DNA of 57,315 nucleotides, from contig DDQK01000030.1 of the NCBI GenBank assembly GCA_002342665.1, forward strand, positions 1 through 57,315. Reading direction: 5' to 3'. Shown here one piece after another: positions 43,862 to 53,457 of this stretch (the first letter of the stretch is position 1; the number at the start of each line of letters is the position of its first letter). The translations under genes were made by a program, and so were the position numbers. Origin of the DNA: Prevotella sp. UBA2444. GTDB taxonomy: Bacteria; Bacteroidota; Bacteroidia; Bacteroidales; Bacteroidaceae. Under the pieces are notes generated by a model. That model did not search any database. It saw only the letters and a list, made by a program, of their open reading frames with translations, and was not told where the DNA came from.

Positions 43862-43892
43862 TGCTGATTTTGACACTATTTTTGTTAATCTT
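43862..43892 (-). promoter_or_regulatory. Paired direct repeats, likely AraC-type binding site (module 3)
   Basis: TGCTGATTTT (43,862-43,871) and TGTTAATCTT (43,883-43,892), 21 bases apart, 59 bases from the -7 element. Same arrangement as modules 1 and 2. Confidence 0.58.
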
Positions 43893-44982
43893 GAGAGTTT
43901 TGGGCCATGTCGCTCATCCAGGCTCTCACGTTCTGTCCCATACGCTGCTGAAAGGCGAGCCTGAAGGTGCTGTAACTCCGGTACCCACTTTCGCTTGCCA
44001 GCTGCTGGGCGGTGAAAGACCGGTTGGCTGCAACAGCTTCACGATAGAGATTTGTGAAATGATTGATGCGCAGATTGTTGATATAAGTATTGTAGGTGAT
44101 GCCCTGGGAAGAGAAATACTGGCTGAGATAGAAACGATTGGTTCCGATAGCTTTGGCAAGCTGGGCAATGTTCAAATCGTACTGCAGGTAAAGTCGCGTG
44201 TCTATGCAATGGCGTTGCAGCAGTAAGGTGAAGTCTTTAGATTGTGAGGTAGCGAAAGCGTATTGACTGTCAGAACCTGAGACTTTCTGCATGCTCAAGT
44301 CGCTTAGCGTCTCTACACGCCACAGGAGGTAGCAGATAAGTGTAGCGGTGACAACCAGCATGGCATATTCATAAACTGGGGCTTTGTCGCAAAGCTCATT
44401 GACGATGAACGCCAGCAGTATGATGGCCAGTACTATAAAGCTGCGCCATATCTCCTTGTGCTCCAAGTCAGCATAGTTATCGCGCAGCCAGCGTCCATAC
44501 TGTCTTAGTGCGCGCACCATATATGTAACAATGCCAATGATCAACGGCAGGTCGTATGCATAAATCACTGGGAAGAGAGCCTCGCTACGAGTGACGACAC
44601 AGGCTGCCATACCTGCCACAGCAGGTGCTATCATCACGGCAAAGGGCCATAAGGGGCGCCTGCGGTCTTGCAGCATGGCAAGCAATACGACTATCGCAAC
44701 AGGGAGAAGCGTCACGCTCTGAATCAGCCCGCCTACAAGGTCTACCATCTCAATATCCTCGCTTGACGAGAAGAAAAACAGTTGCATGCACCATACCTGA
44801 TTCAAAGCCAAGGAGACCAAGAACACTCCCGCCCAGCGGCGCAGGCGCAGTGGCGGCGTGATTCCTGTGACAAAGGCATTAGCCTTATTAAACAGCAGAT
44901 AGCAACCTGCCATCATAGCCATAGCCGCCACTACAGAATACAATATAGTAAAGAGGGTATCTCCCCGAATCTGATCGTACAT
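43885..44982 (-). CDS. 7-TM AraC-type transcriptional regulator (module 3)
   Basis: 365 residues beginning MYDQIRGDTLFTILY, with seven membrane segments and a C-terminal AraC double HTH (LNIAQLAKAIGTNRFYLSQYF, second HTH with SYSTFRLAFQQRMGQNVRAWM). Strongly paralogous to the regulators at 2993-4075 and 5486-6613. The linker (SGSDSQYAFATSQSKDFTLLL) retains traces of the module 2 octamer array. Its 3' end includes one of the two direct repeats of the downstream esterase promoter. Confidence 0.87.
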   Translation of the reverse strand: MYDQIRGDTLFTILYSVVAAMAMMAGCYLLFNKANAFVTGITPPLRLRRWAGVFLVSLALNQVWCMQLFFFSSSEDIEMVDLVGGLIQSVTLLPVAIVVLLAMLQDRRRPLWPFAVMIAPAVAGMAACVVTRSEALFPVIYAYDLPLIIGIVTYMVRALRQYGRWLRDNYADLEHKEIWRSFIVLAIILLAFIVNELCDKAPVYEYAMLVVTATLICYLLWRVETLSDLSMQKVSGSDSQYAFATSQSKDFTLLLQRHCIDTRLYLQYDLNIAQLAKAIGTNRFYLSQYFSSQGITYNTYINNLRINHFTNLYREAVAANRSFTAQQLASESGYRSYSTFRLAFQQRMGQNVRAWMSDMAQNSQD

Positions 44983-45012
44983 GATGGATAACCTTTTGTT
45001 TGATTTCTATTG

Positions 45013-45043
45013 CAAAAGTACAAAAAATACGGGGATATTCAAA
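45013..45043 (-). promoter_or_regulatory. Promoter of AraC-type gene 3
   Basis: Minus TTTG (45,040-45,043), 19 bases, TACTTTTG (45,013-45,020), 30 bases before the ATG. Divergent from the AsmA-like gene. Confidence 0.65.
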
Positions 45044-45052
45044 AAAAAGTTG

Positions 45053-45060
45053 TATATTTG
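45053..45060 (+). promoter_or_regulatory. -7 element of the AsmA-like gene
   Basis: TATATTTG, 19 bases before the ATG; no clear -33 box. Divergent from the AraC promoter. Confidence 0.5.
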
Positions 45061-45079
45061 CAACCAAATTGCCATATTT

Positions 45080-47134
45080 ATGAGGAAGATAATCATCCGT
45101 ACACTCCAGATAGCAGGCGGCATCGGCCTATTGACGGCCATTCTGCTGACGGTGGCGGCATTCGTATTGAACAGCTCCAAGTTCCAGGCCAAGATGCTGG
45201 AGAAGGCCGAGACGATGCTGAGTGAGAAGTTGCAAACTAGCGTCAACATCGACAGCGTGAGCATCGGCGTGTTCACAGGCAGTGTACAGCTCTACGGTCT
45301 GGAGATAGAAGACCGGCAGCAGCGCAAGATGCTGCAGATGGAACAACTGGATGCCGACATCGTGCTCAGCGAGCTTCTGAAGAACCGCGTGGTGATTGAG
45401 GCGGCCAGCATCCGTAGTCTTCATGCCCTGCTACTGAAGCCCTCGGCAGAAGAGGAAGCCAACTACCAGTTCGTGATAGACGCCTTCAAGAAGAAGAAGG
45501 ACGACAAGCCCAAGAAGAAAGATAACAACGGCAACAAGCTCACCTTCGACATCGACAAGGCATCGCTGGTGGACATCCACGTGAGATACAACGACAGCGA
45601 CATCAGTCTCGCTCAGGCCCAATACGGCAAAAAGTGGACTGGCAAGCAGCGCTTAGAGATCAGAGGCATAGACGCCTCGTGGACATCGCACTCGAAGCGA
45701 GACTCCATCATCAGCAATTTCGCATCCTTAGGCCTGCTGACGGCAACTACGGAAACGAAACAGCCCATTGAGAAAGGCGGACGACTGCTGATAGACATCA
45801 GCCAGCTGCGCTATAAGAACGACAACCACAAGCCTCGTAAGAATGTCGGCAAGCCCAAGCGCGGCTTCTTTGATGCCAAGCATCTCGACGTCACGGCTGA
45901 CCTCAAGCTCACCATCGACTCCATCGTCAAAGGAACGGTGGTGGGAAAACTCACGCAGATGACAGCCACAGACTCCATCTCTGGCATTGACATCAGAGAC
46001 CTCAGGGCTGGAATCAAGGCCGACAAGGAGAAGGTCGTACTGAGCGACGTGACCATTCTGCAGAAGAACACCGAGCTGAAATTCAAACAGGCAGAGCTGG
46101 TGCTGCCCAACAAGAAGAAGGGACGGCGATTCTCCTACTCCACCAGCACCATCACTGGCAGGACACAGCTGAAAGACATCTCACGAGCCTTCGCCCCCGT
46201 GCTTAACAAGTTCACCATGCCGCTGAACCTGAGCGTTCGCATGAGCGGTACCGACTCCACGATAGCCTTCCGGGACATCCTTGTGACTACCGACGACAAG
46301 AAACTGAACATCAAGGCCACGGGCGACATCAAGAACCTGAAGGAGAAGGAGAAGCTCAACGTACACTTCGACGTGAGCAAGATGACTGCCAGGGGCGACA
46401 TCAAGGAGAAAATCATCAACCAGTTCACCGTGAAGAAGCTGATGATGAAACAACTGCGACTGCTGGGCGACATCAATTATACAGGCTACTTCGCCGTACT
46501 GTGGAAGCGAGTGACTTTTCAGGGAACAGTGGGCACGGCTGGCGGAGCTCTCAACTGCATGTTCACCCTCGACGGCCTAAACAAGTACATCACGGGCAGT
46601 GCCAGCTCGCAGGCATTCAACCTGGGAAAGGTGATGGACATCAAGGGCATGGGAGACATTGCAGCACATGCCGACTTCAAGATAGACATCTCCAAGCCCC
46701 GCACAGCCCTGATGCGCAAGAAGAAGGGCGGCAAACTGCCCATTGGCAACGTCAGCGCCAAGGTGACGGATTGCAGCTACAAGGGCATCCACGTGCGCAA
46801 CATCACAGCCGTCATCGAGAGCGACGGTGCCGTGGCCTCAGGCGACATCCACCAGCACGGCAACTACCGCGACCTCTACTGTTCGTTCTCCTTCACCGAT
46901 ACCGATCAGATGCATAAGATGAAAATCACCAACCCAGGCATCAAGTTCCACAAGATATCTGACGAAGACCGCAAGGCCAAAGAGAAGCGTAAACAACAGA
47001 AGAAGCTGGAGAAGCAAAAGGCCAAGGAAGAGCGTAAGGCTGAGAAGGCTGCTGCAAAAGAGGCCAAAAAGGCTCAGAAGGCAAAGGAGGAAAAGGAAGG
47101 CAAAAAGAAAAAGAAATTCCTCGGTCTGTTCTGA
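45080..47134 (+). CDS. AsmA-like large envelope protein
   Basis: 684 residues from MRKIIIRTLQIAGGIGLL (ATG 45,080); the upstream open frame crosses the promoter. An N-terminal membrane anchor (about 8-30) precedes a long beta-rich periplasmic body. VNIDSVSIGVFTGSVQLYGLEIED and later repeated beta stretches resemble AsmA/DUF748-type proteins that bridge the envelope for lipid transport. The last 60 residues are an extreme Lys/Glu/Ala helix (KEKRKQQKKLEKQKAKEE-like, ending KKKKKFLGLF). Transcription probably ends in a hairpin that includes the stop codon. Confidence 0.78.
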   Translation: MRKIIIRTLQIAGGIGLLTAILLTVAAFVLNSSKFQAKMLEKAETMLSEKLQTSVNIDSVSIGVFTGSVQLYGLEIEDRQQRKMLQMEQLDADIVLSELLKNRVVIEAASIRSLHALLLKPSAEEEANYQFVIDAFKKKKDDKPKKKDNNGNKLTFDIDKASLVDIHVRYNDSDISLAQAQYGKKWTGKQRLEIRGIDASWTSHSKRDSIISNFASLGLLTATTETKQPIEKGGRLLIDISQLRYKNDNHKPRKNVGKPKRGFFDAKHLDVTADLKLTIDSIVKGTVVGKLTQMTATDSISGIDIRDLRAGIKADKEKVVLSDVTILQKNTELKFKQAELVLPNKKKGRRFSYSTSTITGRTQLKDISRAFAPVLNKFTMPLNLSVRMSGTDSTIAFRDILVTTDDKKLNIKATGDIKNLKEKEKLNVHFDVSKMTARGDIKEKIINQFTVKKLMMKQLRLLGDINYTGYFAVLWKRVTFQGTVGTAGGALNCMFTLDGLNKYITGSASSQAFNLGKVMDIKGMGDIAAHADFKIDISKPRTALMRKKKGGKLPIGNVSAKVTDCSYKGIHVRNITAVIESDGAVASGDIHQHGNYRDLYCSFSFTDTDQMHKMKITNPGIKFHKISDEDRKAKEKRKQQKKLEKQKAKEERKAEKAAAKEAKKAQKAKEEKEGKKKKKFLGLF

Positions 47135-47142
47135 CCGAGGAA
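47117..47142 (+). terminator. Terminator overlapping the AsmA-like stop codon
   Basis: TTCCTCGGTC (47,117-47,126) pairs with GACCGAGGAA (47,133-47,142), loop of six holding the last codon and start of TGA; TATTCTTATTC follows. Confidence 0.7.
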
Positions 47143-47147
47143 TATTC

Positions 47148-48428
47148 TTATTCGGAGGAAGATCTCTCTATGATTTCCAGACACATGCGGCTGTTGTGGT
47201 AAGGACACTTCCAGAAACCCGCCTTGTCGTCTACGGTATTCAGCGAACCATCGGGATGACGACTCCAGAACCACTCACCATTCTCCCAATCGATCAGGTT
47301 GTGCTTGATATAGTCCCAACAGCGGAAGTCTCTGGTGAGAGCATCATCATCGCCGAAATACTGCCAGATGTTGTACCATCCCACCACATTCTCTGCCTGT
47401 ACCCACCAATGGAGATCGTCATCAGCATGGCCTGTGTCGAGATTGGCCTCATGGATCATCGAACCGTCAGGACGTAATCCCTTGGCAGATGCCTCGGCCA
47501 CCATTTGTACGATAGGCTCCATACGGGCCAACACCTCAGGATCGCCCAGAACGAGTGCTGCCTCGTGCATGAGCCAGGAGCACTCGATGTCGTGACCATA
47601 ACTCTCCAGACGTCCCGCTCCACGCGTCCAGTCCATCTCGAAGAACAAATCGAGGTGATGGGTATCGGGGTTAAGGATATGGTCAGTAAAGATGCCAATG
47701 ATGTTGCGCAAGGCAGCACCTACCCTGAGGATACTCTCCTCAGGCACGCCCACCTCGATAGGCAGCACTGAGCCGATGGCAGGCACATAGTTGCACGACG
47801 ACCTGGCCTGCATCTCACGGAGACAGCGATAGAGGTTGGCATAGGGCTCGATGATGTGCAGATGTGTATTCTGCGACTTGGGGAAGTTGGCATCGAGCTC
47901 AGAAAGACGCATGTCGGCAATGGGTGACCAGTCGCGGGCAGTGGCTTCAATATAACCATTGTACTCGGAATCGAAGGCATGTTCCTCGATGCAGTCAAAG
48001 AGTTGCAGGGCACACTCCAAGGCCTCGCGATCACCTGTAGCACGAGCATACTCCGACATACCATAGATGGCGAAGCCTATGGCATAGAACTGCTTACGCG
48101 TATTGAGTGGCTGTCCTTTGGCATCGAGGCTCCAAAAGACGCCTCCATACTCGCGGTCGATGAAATGCTCGATGAAATAGTCCTTGGCATAGGTAGCCAT
48201 CTCGAGATACGCAGGAACTTGCAGAACACGATAGGCGGCAGAGAATGACCACAAGATGCGGGCATTGAGGATGGCCCCCTTCTCCGCATCGGCATGCAGG
48301 TGACCCTCGCCGTCGATACGGCCGTAGAAGCCTCCATTCTCATGGTCCACCATCTTTGTCTGCCAGAAATGCAGGATGTTGTTCTGCAACACATCCTGCA
48401 TCTCAGATTTCATAAGTTGAATATTCAT
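47148..48428 (-). CDS. Mannobiose/cellobiose 2-epimerase
   Basis: 426 residues of the N-acylglucosamine/cellobiose 2-epimerase family, an (alpha/alpha)6 barrel, cytoplasmic. FWQTKMVDHENGGFYGRID, GGVFWSLDAKGQ, a GHDIECSWLMHEAA motif and HWWVQAEN carry the conserved His residues of the active site. With the adjoining GH130 phosphorylase it should turn beta-1,4-mannobiose into mannosylglucose. Last gene of the mannan operon, three bases after the transporter. Confidence 0.9.
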   Translation of the reverse strand: MNIQLMKSEMQDVLQNNILHFWQTKMVDHENGGFYGRIDGEGHLHADAEKGAILNARILWSFSAAYRVLQVPAYLEMATYAKDYFIEHFIDREYGGVFWSLDAKGQPLNTRKQFYAIGFAIYGMSEYARATGDREALECALQLFDCIEEHAFDSEYNGYIEATARDWSPIADMRLSELDANFPKSQNTHLHIIEPYANLYRCLREMQARSSCNYVPAIGSVLPIEVGVPEESILRVGAALRNIIGIFTDHILNPDTHHLDLFFEMDWTRGAGRLESYGHDIECSWLMHEAALVLGDPEVLARMEPIVQMVAEASAKGLRPDGSMIHEANLDTGHADDDLHWWVQAENVVGWYNIWQYFGDDDALTRDFRCWDYIKHNLIDWENGEWFWSRHPDGSLNTVDDKAGFWKCPYHNSRMCLEIIERSSSE

Positions 48429-48431
48429 AGT

Positions 48432-49826
48432 TTATTCAATGGAACGTATTTTCTTCAGTTCACTGCCTATCTCTTCGATTCGCTCTGTAGTGAGGGGATA
48501 GAACCAAACTACGATGATGGCCAGACCTGCCACCATGGCAGGGATGAAGCTCATCAGCCAACGGAGCGTGAGCAGAGCACTCTCAGGCTGCACGGCACCA
48601 GCCTCAAGGGCAGCAGAGTCGGTGATATAGCCGAATCCGGAGAGAAGCCATAGCACAGCAGCACCACCAATGGCACCACCAAACTTCTGAGCCATAGAGG
48701 CTGAGGAGAAGATGAGACCTGTGGAAGCGGTATGGAATTTCAGCTCGGCATAGTCGCTGACATCGGCATACATACTCCAGATGAGAGGCGACATGATACC
48801 CGTAAAGATAGAAATGAATACCTGCAGGATAAGCATCAGCCAGAAGCCTGACGACGTGATTGGCACGAAGAAGAAGGCGACACTCAGCACCAGCAACACG
48901 GCATTGACAAGGATAAACGTGGTCTTCTTACCCAACTTGTTGGCGATGGGCACACAGAGAGCCACACCCAACATGTTAGACACCTCACCAATACTCAGGA
49001 AGAGTCCTGAATAGAACAGGAAGGCCAGTCCGAAGAAACTCAGATAGACGTTAGGTCCGATGATGTCGAGGAAGAAATAGGCTACCGTGGCACCACGCAC
49101 GGTGTTGAACAAGTTTGAACAGAGGGCAGCACCGATGAGCAGCCACCAGGGCTTGTTGGAGAGCAGTGACTTGAAGTCGCTGCCCACACTCACGGTCGAT
49201 ACCGTCTTCAGATGCTCCTTGGTAAGCAGGAAGCACAGGATGAACATCACAAAGCAGGCTGCTGAGATGCACACCATGCCCCAGAACCAACCTTCGGTGG
49301 TCTTATAGCCTCCGAACATGTTGGTCAGCGGTTCCCAAATGGCCAGCGCAATGAAGGAGCCGCCATAGGCAAAGAACATACGGAAGGAGGAGAACACGGT
49401 TTTCTCGTTGGAATCGTCAGTCATCACACCCAGCATGGCACCGTAGGGCACGTTGATACCCGTATAGACGGTCATCATCAAGATGTAGGTGACATAGGCC
49501 CAAATGAGTTTTGCACCATAGCTCCAGTCTGGAGTGGTAAACAGGAGGATACCACAGATGGAGAACAGCGGGGCCACCCACAGCAGATAGGGGCGATACT
49601 TACCCCAGCGGGTGTTAGTACGATCGGCGATGATACCCATCATGGGGTCGGAGACGGCATCCCAGATACGGGTGACGAGCACCAGCACACCGGCATCGAT
49701 GAGCGACAAGCCAAAGATATTGGAGTAGAATATCGGCAGGTAGTAGGAAAACACCTTCCAGAATGTGGACGACGACATATCGCCGAAGCCATAGCCAATC
49801 TTTTCGATTAATTTAGTCTTAGCCAT
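48432..49826 (-). CDS. GPH-family sugar:cation symporter
   Basis: 464 residues, 12 membrane segments. IGYGFGDMSSS and DAVSDPMMGIIADRT-NTRWGKYRPYLL are the glycoside-pentoside-hexuronide family signatures. It should bring mannobiose or short manno-oligosaccharides across the inner membrane. Gap of two bases from GH130. Confidence 0.92.
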   Translation of the reverse strand: MAKTKLIEKIGYGFGDMSSSTFWKVFSYYLPIFYSNIFGLSLIDAGVLVLVTRIWDAVSDPMMGIIADRTNTRWGKYRPYLLWVAPLFSICGILLFTTPDWSYGAKLIWAYVTYILMMTVYTGINVPYGAMLGVMTDDSNEKTVFSSFRMFFAYGGSFIALAIWEPLTNMFGGYKTTEGWFWGMVCISAACFVMFILCFLLTKEHLKTVSTVSVGSDFKSLLSNKPWWLLIGAALCSNLFNTVRGATVAYFFLDIIGPNVYLSFFGLAFLFYSGLFLSIGEVSNMLGVALCVPIANKLGKKTTFILVNAVLLVLSVAFFFVPITSSGFWLMLILQVFISIFTGIMSPLIWSMYADVSDYAELKFHTASTGLIFSSASMAQKFGGAIGGAAVLWLLSGFGYITDSAALEAGAVQPESALLTLRWLMSFIPAMVAGLAIIVVWFYPLTTERIEEIGSELKKIRSIE

Positions 49827-49828
49827 AT

Positions 49829-51013
49829 TTACTTCTTCTTATTTTTCTGAATCAGTTTCTTAATGGTCTCCACAGAGGCTGCGGTAGTGAGACCGTCCTC
49901 TGGCGTATTCATGCAGTAGTCGATAAGTTTGTCGACAGTAGAGGTGGCCACATGCATACGGGTGTCGGCAGAGGCATAGTAGATGAACACCCTGCCAGAA
50001 GCATAGTGCTCACCGTCTTCTTCATCAGCTATCCATCCGTTGGCGAAAGCCACATTCATCACATCGCCCAGATACTCATCGCCCTCAGGCACAAGGAAGT
50101 AGCCGCCTGGCTGGGCAATCACCCTCGTGGGATCATCGAGGGCCGTCATATACATATATAATACATAGCGCAGGCCATCGGCAGTAGCTCTAACGCCATG
50201 GGCCAGATGGAGCCATCCTTTCCTGGTCTTGATGGGATGCGGACCCTCACCGTTCTTCACCTCAGTGATGGTGTGGTAGTGACGAGCGTTGATGATCTTC
50301 TCTTCCTTCACTTCAGCATGGGTGATATCGTCGACAAGTGCCCAGCCGATGCCTCCACCAGAACCGGTATCGATGAAGCCGTCCTGCGGACGGGTATAGA
50401 AGGCGTATTTGCCGTTGACGAACTCAGGATGGAGCACCACGTTACGCTGTTGCGACTTGGTCTTCAGGTCGGGCAGGCGCTCCCAAGTCTTCAGATCCTT
50501 CGTACGGGCAATGCCGGCCGTGGCTGTAGCAGCAGAGAGGTTGCCGGGTTGAGTGTCATCATGACGCTCTGCGCAGAAGACGCCGTAGATCCACCCATCC
50601 TCATGACGGGTAATACGCATGTCGTAGATATTGGTGGCAGGTATCACATCGTCGGGCATGGTGACTGGCTCCTCCCAGAAACGGAAGTTATCAATGCCAT
50701 TGGGCGACTCAGCCACAGCGAAGAAACTCTTTCGGTCGGCTCCCTCGACGCGAACAACTAACACATACTTGTCGCCCCACTTGATGGCACCCGAATTGAG
50801 GGCTGCATTGCACATGATGCGCTGCATCAGGTAAGGGTTGTCCTTCTCGTTGAAATCGTACTTCCACTCCAAGGGGACGTGGGCAGCAGTCAGTATGGGA
50901 TTCTTATATTTCTCATAAATACCATTGCCCCACTCCAGTGGTTCGTTCTTAAGGCTCAGCAGCTCCTCATGATGCTGACGGAGGGCTGCTACTTTCTTTT
51001 CAAATTCTGTCAT
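49829..51013 (-). CDS. GH130 mannosylglucose phosphorylase
   Basis: 394 residues, GH130 family. NPILTAAHVPLEWKYDFNEKDNPYL, the catalytic Asp in NIYDMRITRHEDGWIYGVF (about residue 131) and TGSGGGIGWALVDD are visible. No signal peptide, so cytoplasmic. The genetic link to the 2-epimerase points to 4-O-beta-D-mannosyl-D-glucose phosphorylase (subfamily 1), giving mannose-1-phosphate and glucose. Twelve bases after GH26. Confidence 0.92.
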   Translation of the reverse strand: MTEFEKKVAALRQHHEELLSLKNEPLEWGNGIYEKYKNPILTAAHVPLEWKYDFNEKDNPYLMQRIMCNAALNSGAIKWGDKYVLVVRVEGADRKSFFAVAESPNGIDNFRFWEEPVTMPDDVIPATNIYDMRITRHEDGWIYGVFCAERHDDTQPGNLSAATATAGIARTKDLKTWERLPDLKTKSQQRNVVLHPEFVNGKYAFYTRPQDGFIDTGSGGGIGWALVDDITHAEVKEEKIINARHYHTITEVKNGEGPHPIKTRKGWLHLAHGVRATADGLRYVLYMYMTALDDPTRVIAQPGGYFLVPEGDEYLGDVMNVAFANGWIADEEDGEHYASGRVFIYYASADTRMHVATSTVDKLIDYCMNTPEDGLTTAASVETIKKLIQKNKKK

Positions 51014-51025
51014 AATATTCTTTTT

Positions 51026-52162
51026 TTAGTCTTTATCATCCGATTCTTCAATATCCTCCAGGAAGAGGGTCTTGGGAGAGTTATAGAACTCTACGAAATA
51101 CTTGGCATCAGCCTTCACAGGAGAGGGGCCGAACCACTCCTCCTTGTAGTTGCGCCATGTGAGCAGGTAGCTGATGGGGAAGGCCTCCACGGCAGGCAGC
51201 AGGGTCGTAGACCACCAGTCGGGCTGCGTCATATTCTTCATTCCTGTCTCTGTCAGGGCCGGAATCAGATTGTGAGCCTTGGCCACCTCGCAGAGCACGC
51301 CAAGATTCTGCTTGGTTCGCTCGATGAACTGTTCCTTTTCATCGGGGTTCCACTGATAACCGTCCAGTCCGATCATGTCTACACGGTCGTCACCGGGATA
51401 GCGGTCGAGCAGGCGCTCGGCAGTCAGGTCGTCCTGACAGCCGGGAGAGTATGACCACACGATCGACTCATCGAATCCATCAGCCTTGAGTTTGTCCTGC
51501 AACATGTTCCACAGAGCCTTATATTCCTCCACGGTGCAGAGCTTCTCACCCCACCAGAACCAGGAACCAGAGTTTTCGTGCCAGGGACGGAAGATGATGG
51601 GTATCTTGTGTCCCTCATCGTCTTTCAGCGTGGCCAGGAAATCACTCACGCGCTGCATCCATGTCTGGAACTTCGCATGGAACTCGCCCTCGGGCAGTAT
51701 CTTCTTCACCACAGCCGAGTCGCTCACGTCCCAAGCAGTGCCCTCAGGGAATTTCTGACCGGCATTGCCTCCTCCATCGATGGTGGTCACAGGGTTACGC
51801 GGGTGCCAACTCAAGGTGATAATTCCACCGCGGCGGTGATGGTTCTTGATCTCTTCTGTCATACGGGTGAAGGGCACGCTGTCGAGGTTCTTCGCGTCAC
51901 CCATCTCAATGCCTCCCAGATCGAAGCCCATGATGGCGGGATAATCGCCACAGACATTCTTTACATCACTCGAGTCCCTGGCATATTCCCATGTGAGTCC
52001 GTACATCGGATCATCCTGATGACCATACATGATACCCTTCTGCCTGAGGGTTTCCAGGCGATCCACTAACTTCTGGGCTGTTGTTGCCTCAACTTCTTTC
52101 TTTGTTGTCGTACAGGCTGCCACTGCTACAGTCGCTAATGCCATCACTATCAGTTTCTTCAT
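51026..52162 (-). CDS. GH26 endo-beta-mannanase, lipoprotein
   Basis: 378 residues; lipoprotein signal with Cys17 (VAVAAC). GH26 (beta/alpha)8 barrel: MYGHQDDPMYG, FRPWHENSGSWFWWG (acid/base Glu196) and PALTETG (nucleophile Glu305). It cuts beta-1,4-mannan at the cell surface or in the periplasm, releasing mannobiose. Gap of four bases from the esterase. Confidence 0.94.
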   Translation of the reverse strand: MKKLIVMALATVAVAACTTTKKEVEATTAQKLVDRLETLRQKGIMYGHQDDPMYGLTWEYARDSSDVKNVCGDYPAIMGFDLGGIEMGDAKNLDSVPFTRMTEEIKNHHRRGGIITLSWHPRNPVTTIDGGGNAGQKFPEGTAWDVSDSAVVKKILPEGEFHAKFQTWMQRVSDFLATLKDDEGHKIPIIFRPWHENSGSWFWWGEKLCTVEEYKALWNMLQDKLKADGFDESIVWSYSPGCQDDLTAERLLDRYPGDDRVDMIGLDGYQWNPDEKEQFIERTKQNLGVLCEVAKAHNLIPALTETGMKNMTQPDWWSTTLLPAVEAFPISYLLTWRNYKEEWFGPSPVKADAKYFVEFYNSPKTLFLEDIEESDDKD

Positions 52163-52166
52163 ATAC

Positions 52167-53456
52167 TTACTGTTTTATTTCCATTTCCTTAAGTAACCAG
52201 TTCTCCCACTCGTCCCACTGCTCCTGATACCAGAAGTGCCAGGTCATCTGATAGGGCGAGATCTGCTTGGGTCCCTTGACGATATTATACGTAGCCCAAG
52301 CCGTGGTGGGTGGCACCACATCATCATTGTAGCCGAAGGAGAACCATCCTGCCTGCTTGTCTGTAATCAAACGGGCAAAGTTGACACCGTCGTAATAGCG
52401 TGAGGTCTCGATCTCGCACTCCTGCCCCTTGCCCTTGTTCCAATAAAAGTAATGGGGCCATCCGCACGCCACGCCTTTCAGAGATGCCGTATGGTCGCAG
52501 AGGGCTGCATGGACAGGGGCGTAGAAGGTGATGCGCTTGTCGAGTCCTGCCGTTGCCAGTGAGAGGAATCCTCCCTGCGACGAGCCCGTCACTCCAAGCT
52601 GCTTACCATTCCATGGGGTATACTGTTCGATATAGTCCAGCGCACGGATGCACCCCAGCACCACACGCTTGTAGTAACTCTTGTCCCGATTGTCCATACC
52701 TGTCTCCCAATAGTTGGAGAGGGCGCCGTTGAACATGTCGTCATAGATCTTCTGCTCCATTGTCACAGGCACACCGTGGATACCAATCTCCAGTGTGATA
52801 GCACCTTGGGAGGCTGTCCAGATGTCACCGCCATAAGGACGAACGCCTGCGCCCGGCACACGTAACAGAGCCGGATAGCGGCCTTCCTTGACGGGCACAC
52901 AGAGAATGCCATAGGTGCGATGGTTCCAACGGAAATTCTGGAAGGATACTTCATAGACATTCACATCCTTCGTGCAACGCTCGGGCAGGAGACGTTTCGT
53001 GGGATTCAAGTCTACCTTACGGGCTTCGGAGATGGCACCTTGCCAGTAGCTCTCGAAATCCTGGGGCATCACCGTCGAGGGTTGCAGACGCTCTGGCGAG
53101 AAGGCTGCCCCACAGGCTTGTTTGTAGTCCTTGCCGCCAACGTGGGCTGTCACGTCCACACGATAGAATCCCGGCTGCTTCAGCGTGCCTGTCAACTTCA
53201 GCGTGCCGTCCTTCAGCACGATGCTCTTCTTCACGTCCTGGTACATCTCAGGACCTGTGGCATAGTCTATGCTCACATTGTCGATGAGGGTCCCCGACTT
53301 GCGCACCTCAATAGTAAATGATGCTTTCTCGCCTACTTTGTAGTTCCAATCCTTGTGGTCTGGTTCTACCGTCACCACGATGTTCTCTCCCCTGATCTGG
53401 GCCTGCAGCTGCGCCGCTGCCATCAGAGCCACTACGATGATAATGAGTTTCTTCAT
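52167..53456 (-). CDS. CE7-type acetyl esterase, secreted
   Basis: 429 residues from MKKLIIIVVALMAAAQLQA (ATG 53,456), cleaved signal peptide. N-terminal beta-sandwich (about 20-125), then an AXE1/CE7 alpha/beta-hydrolase: VPGAGVRPYGGD, nucleophile Ser in GVTGSSQGGFLSL, FGYNDDVVPPTTAW (Asp) and TWHFWYQEQW (His). It probably removes acetyl groups from acetylated mannan so that GH5 and GH26 can act. It starts one base after the GH5 stop. Confidence 0.9.
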   Translation of the reverse strand: MKKLIIIVVALMAAAQLQAQIRGENIVVTVEPDHKDWNYKVGEKASFTIEVRKSGTLIDNVSIDYATGPEMYQDVKKSIVLKDGTLKLTGTLKQPGFYRVDVTAHVGGKDYKQACGAAFSPERLQPSTVMPQDFESYWQGAISEARKVDLNPTKRLLPERCTKDVNVYEVSFQNFRWNHRTYGILCVPVKEGRYPALLRVPGAGVRPYGGDIWTASQGAITLEIGIHGVPVTMEQKIYDDMFNGALSNYWETGMDNRDKSYYKRVVLGCIRALDYIEQYTPWNGKQLGVTGSSQGGFLSLATAGLDKRITFYAPVHAALCDHTASLKGVACGWPHYFYWNKGKGQECEIETSRYYDGVNFARLITDKQAGWFSFGYNDDVVPPTTAWATYNIVKGPKQISPYQMTWHFWYQEQWDEWENWLLKEMEIKQ

Positions 53457-53457
53457 C

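Noticed and set aside
45080..47134. TonB or coiled-coil protein, because of the Lys/Glu tail
   Set aside because: The body is beta-rich and AsmA-like with one N-terminal anchor; the charged tail alone is not diagnostic.
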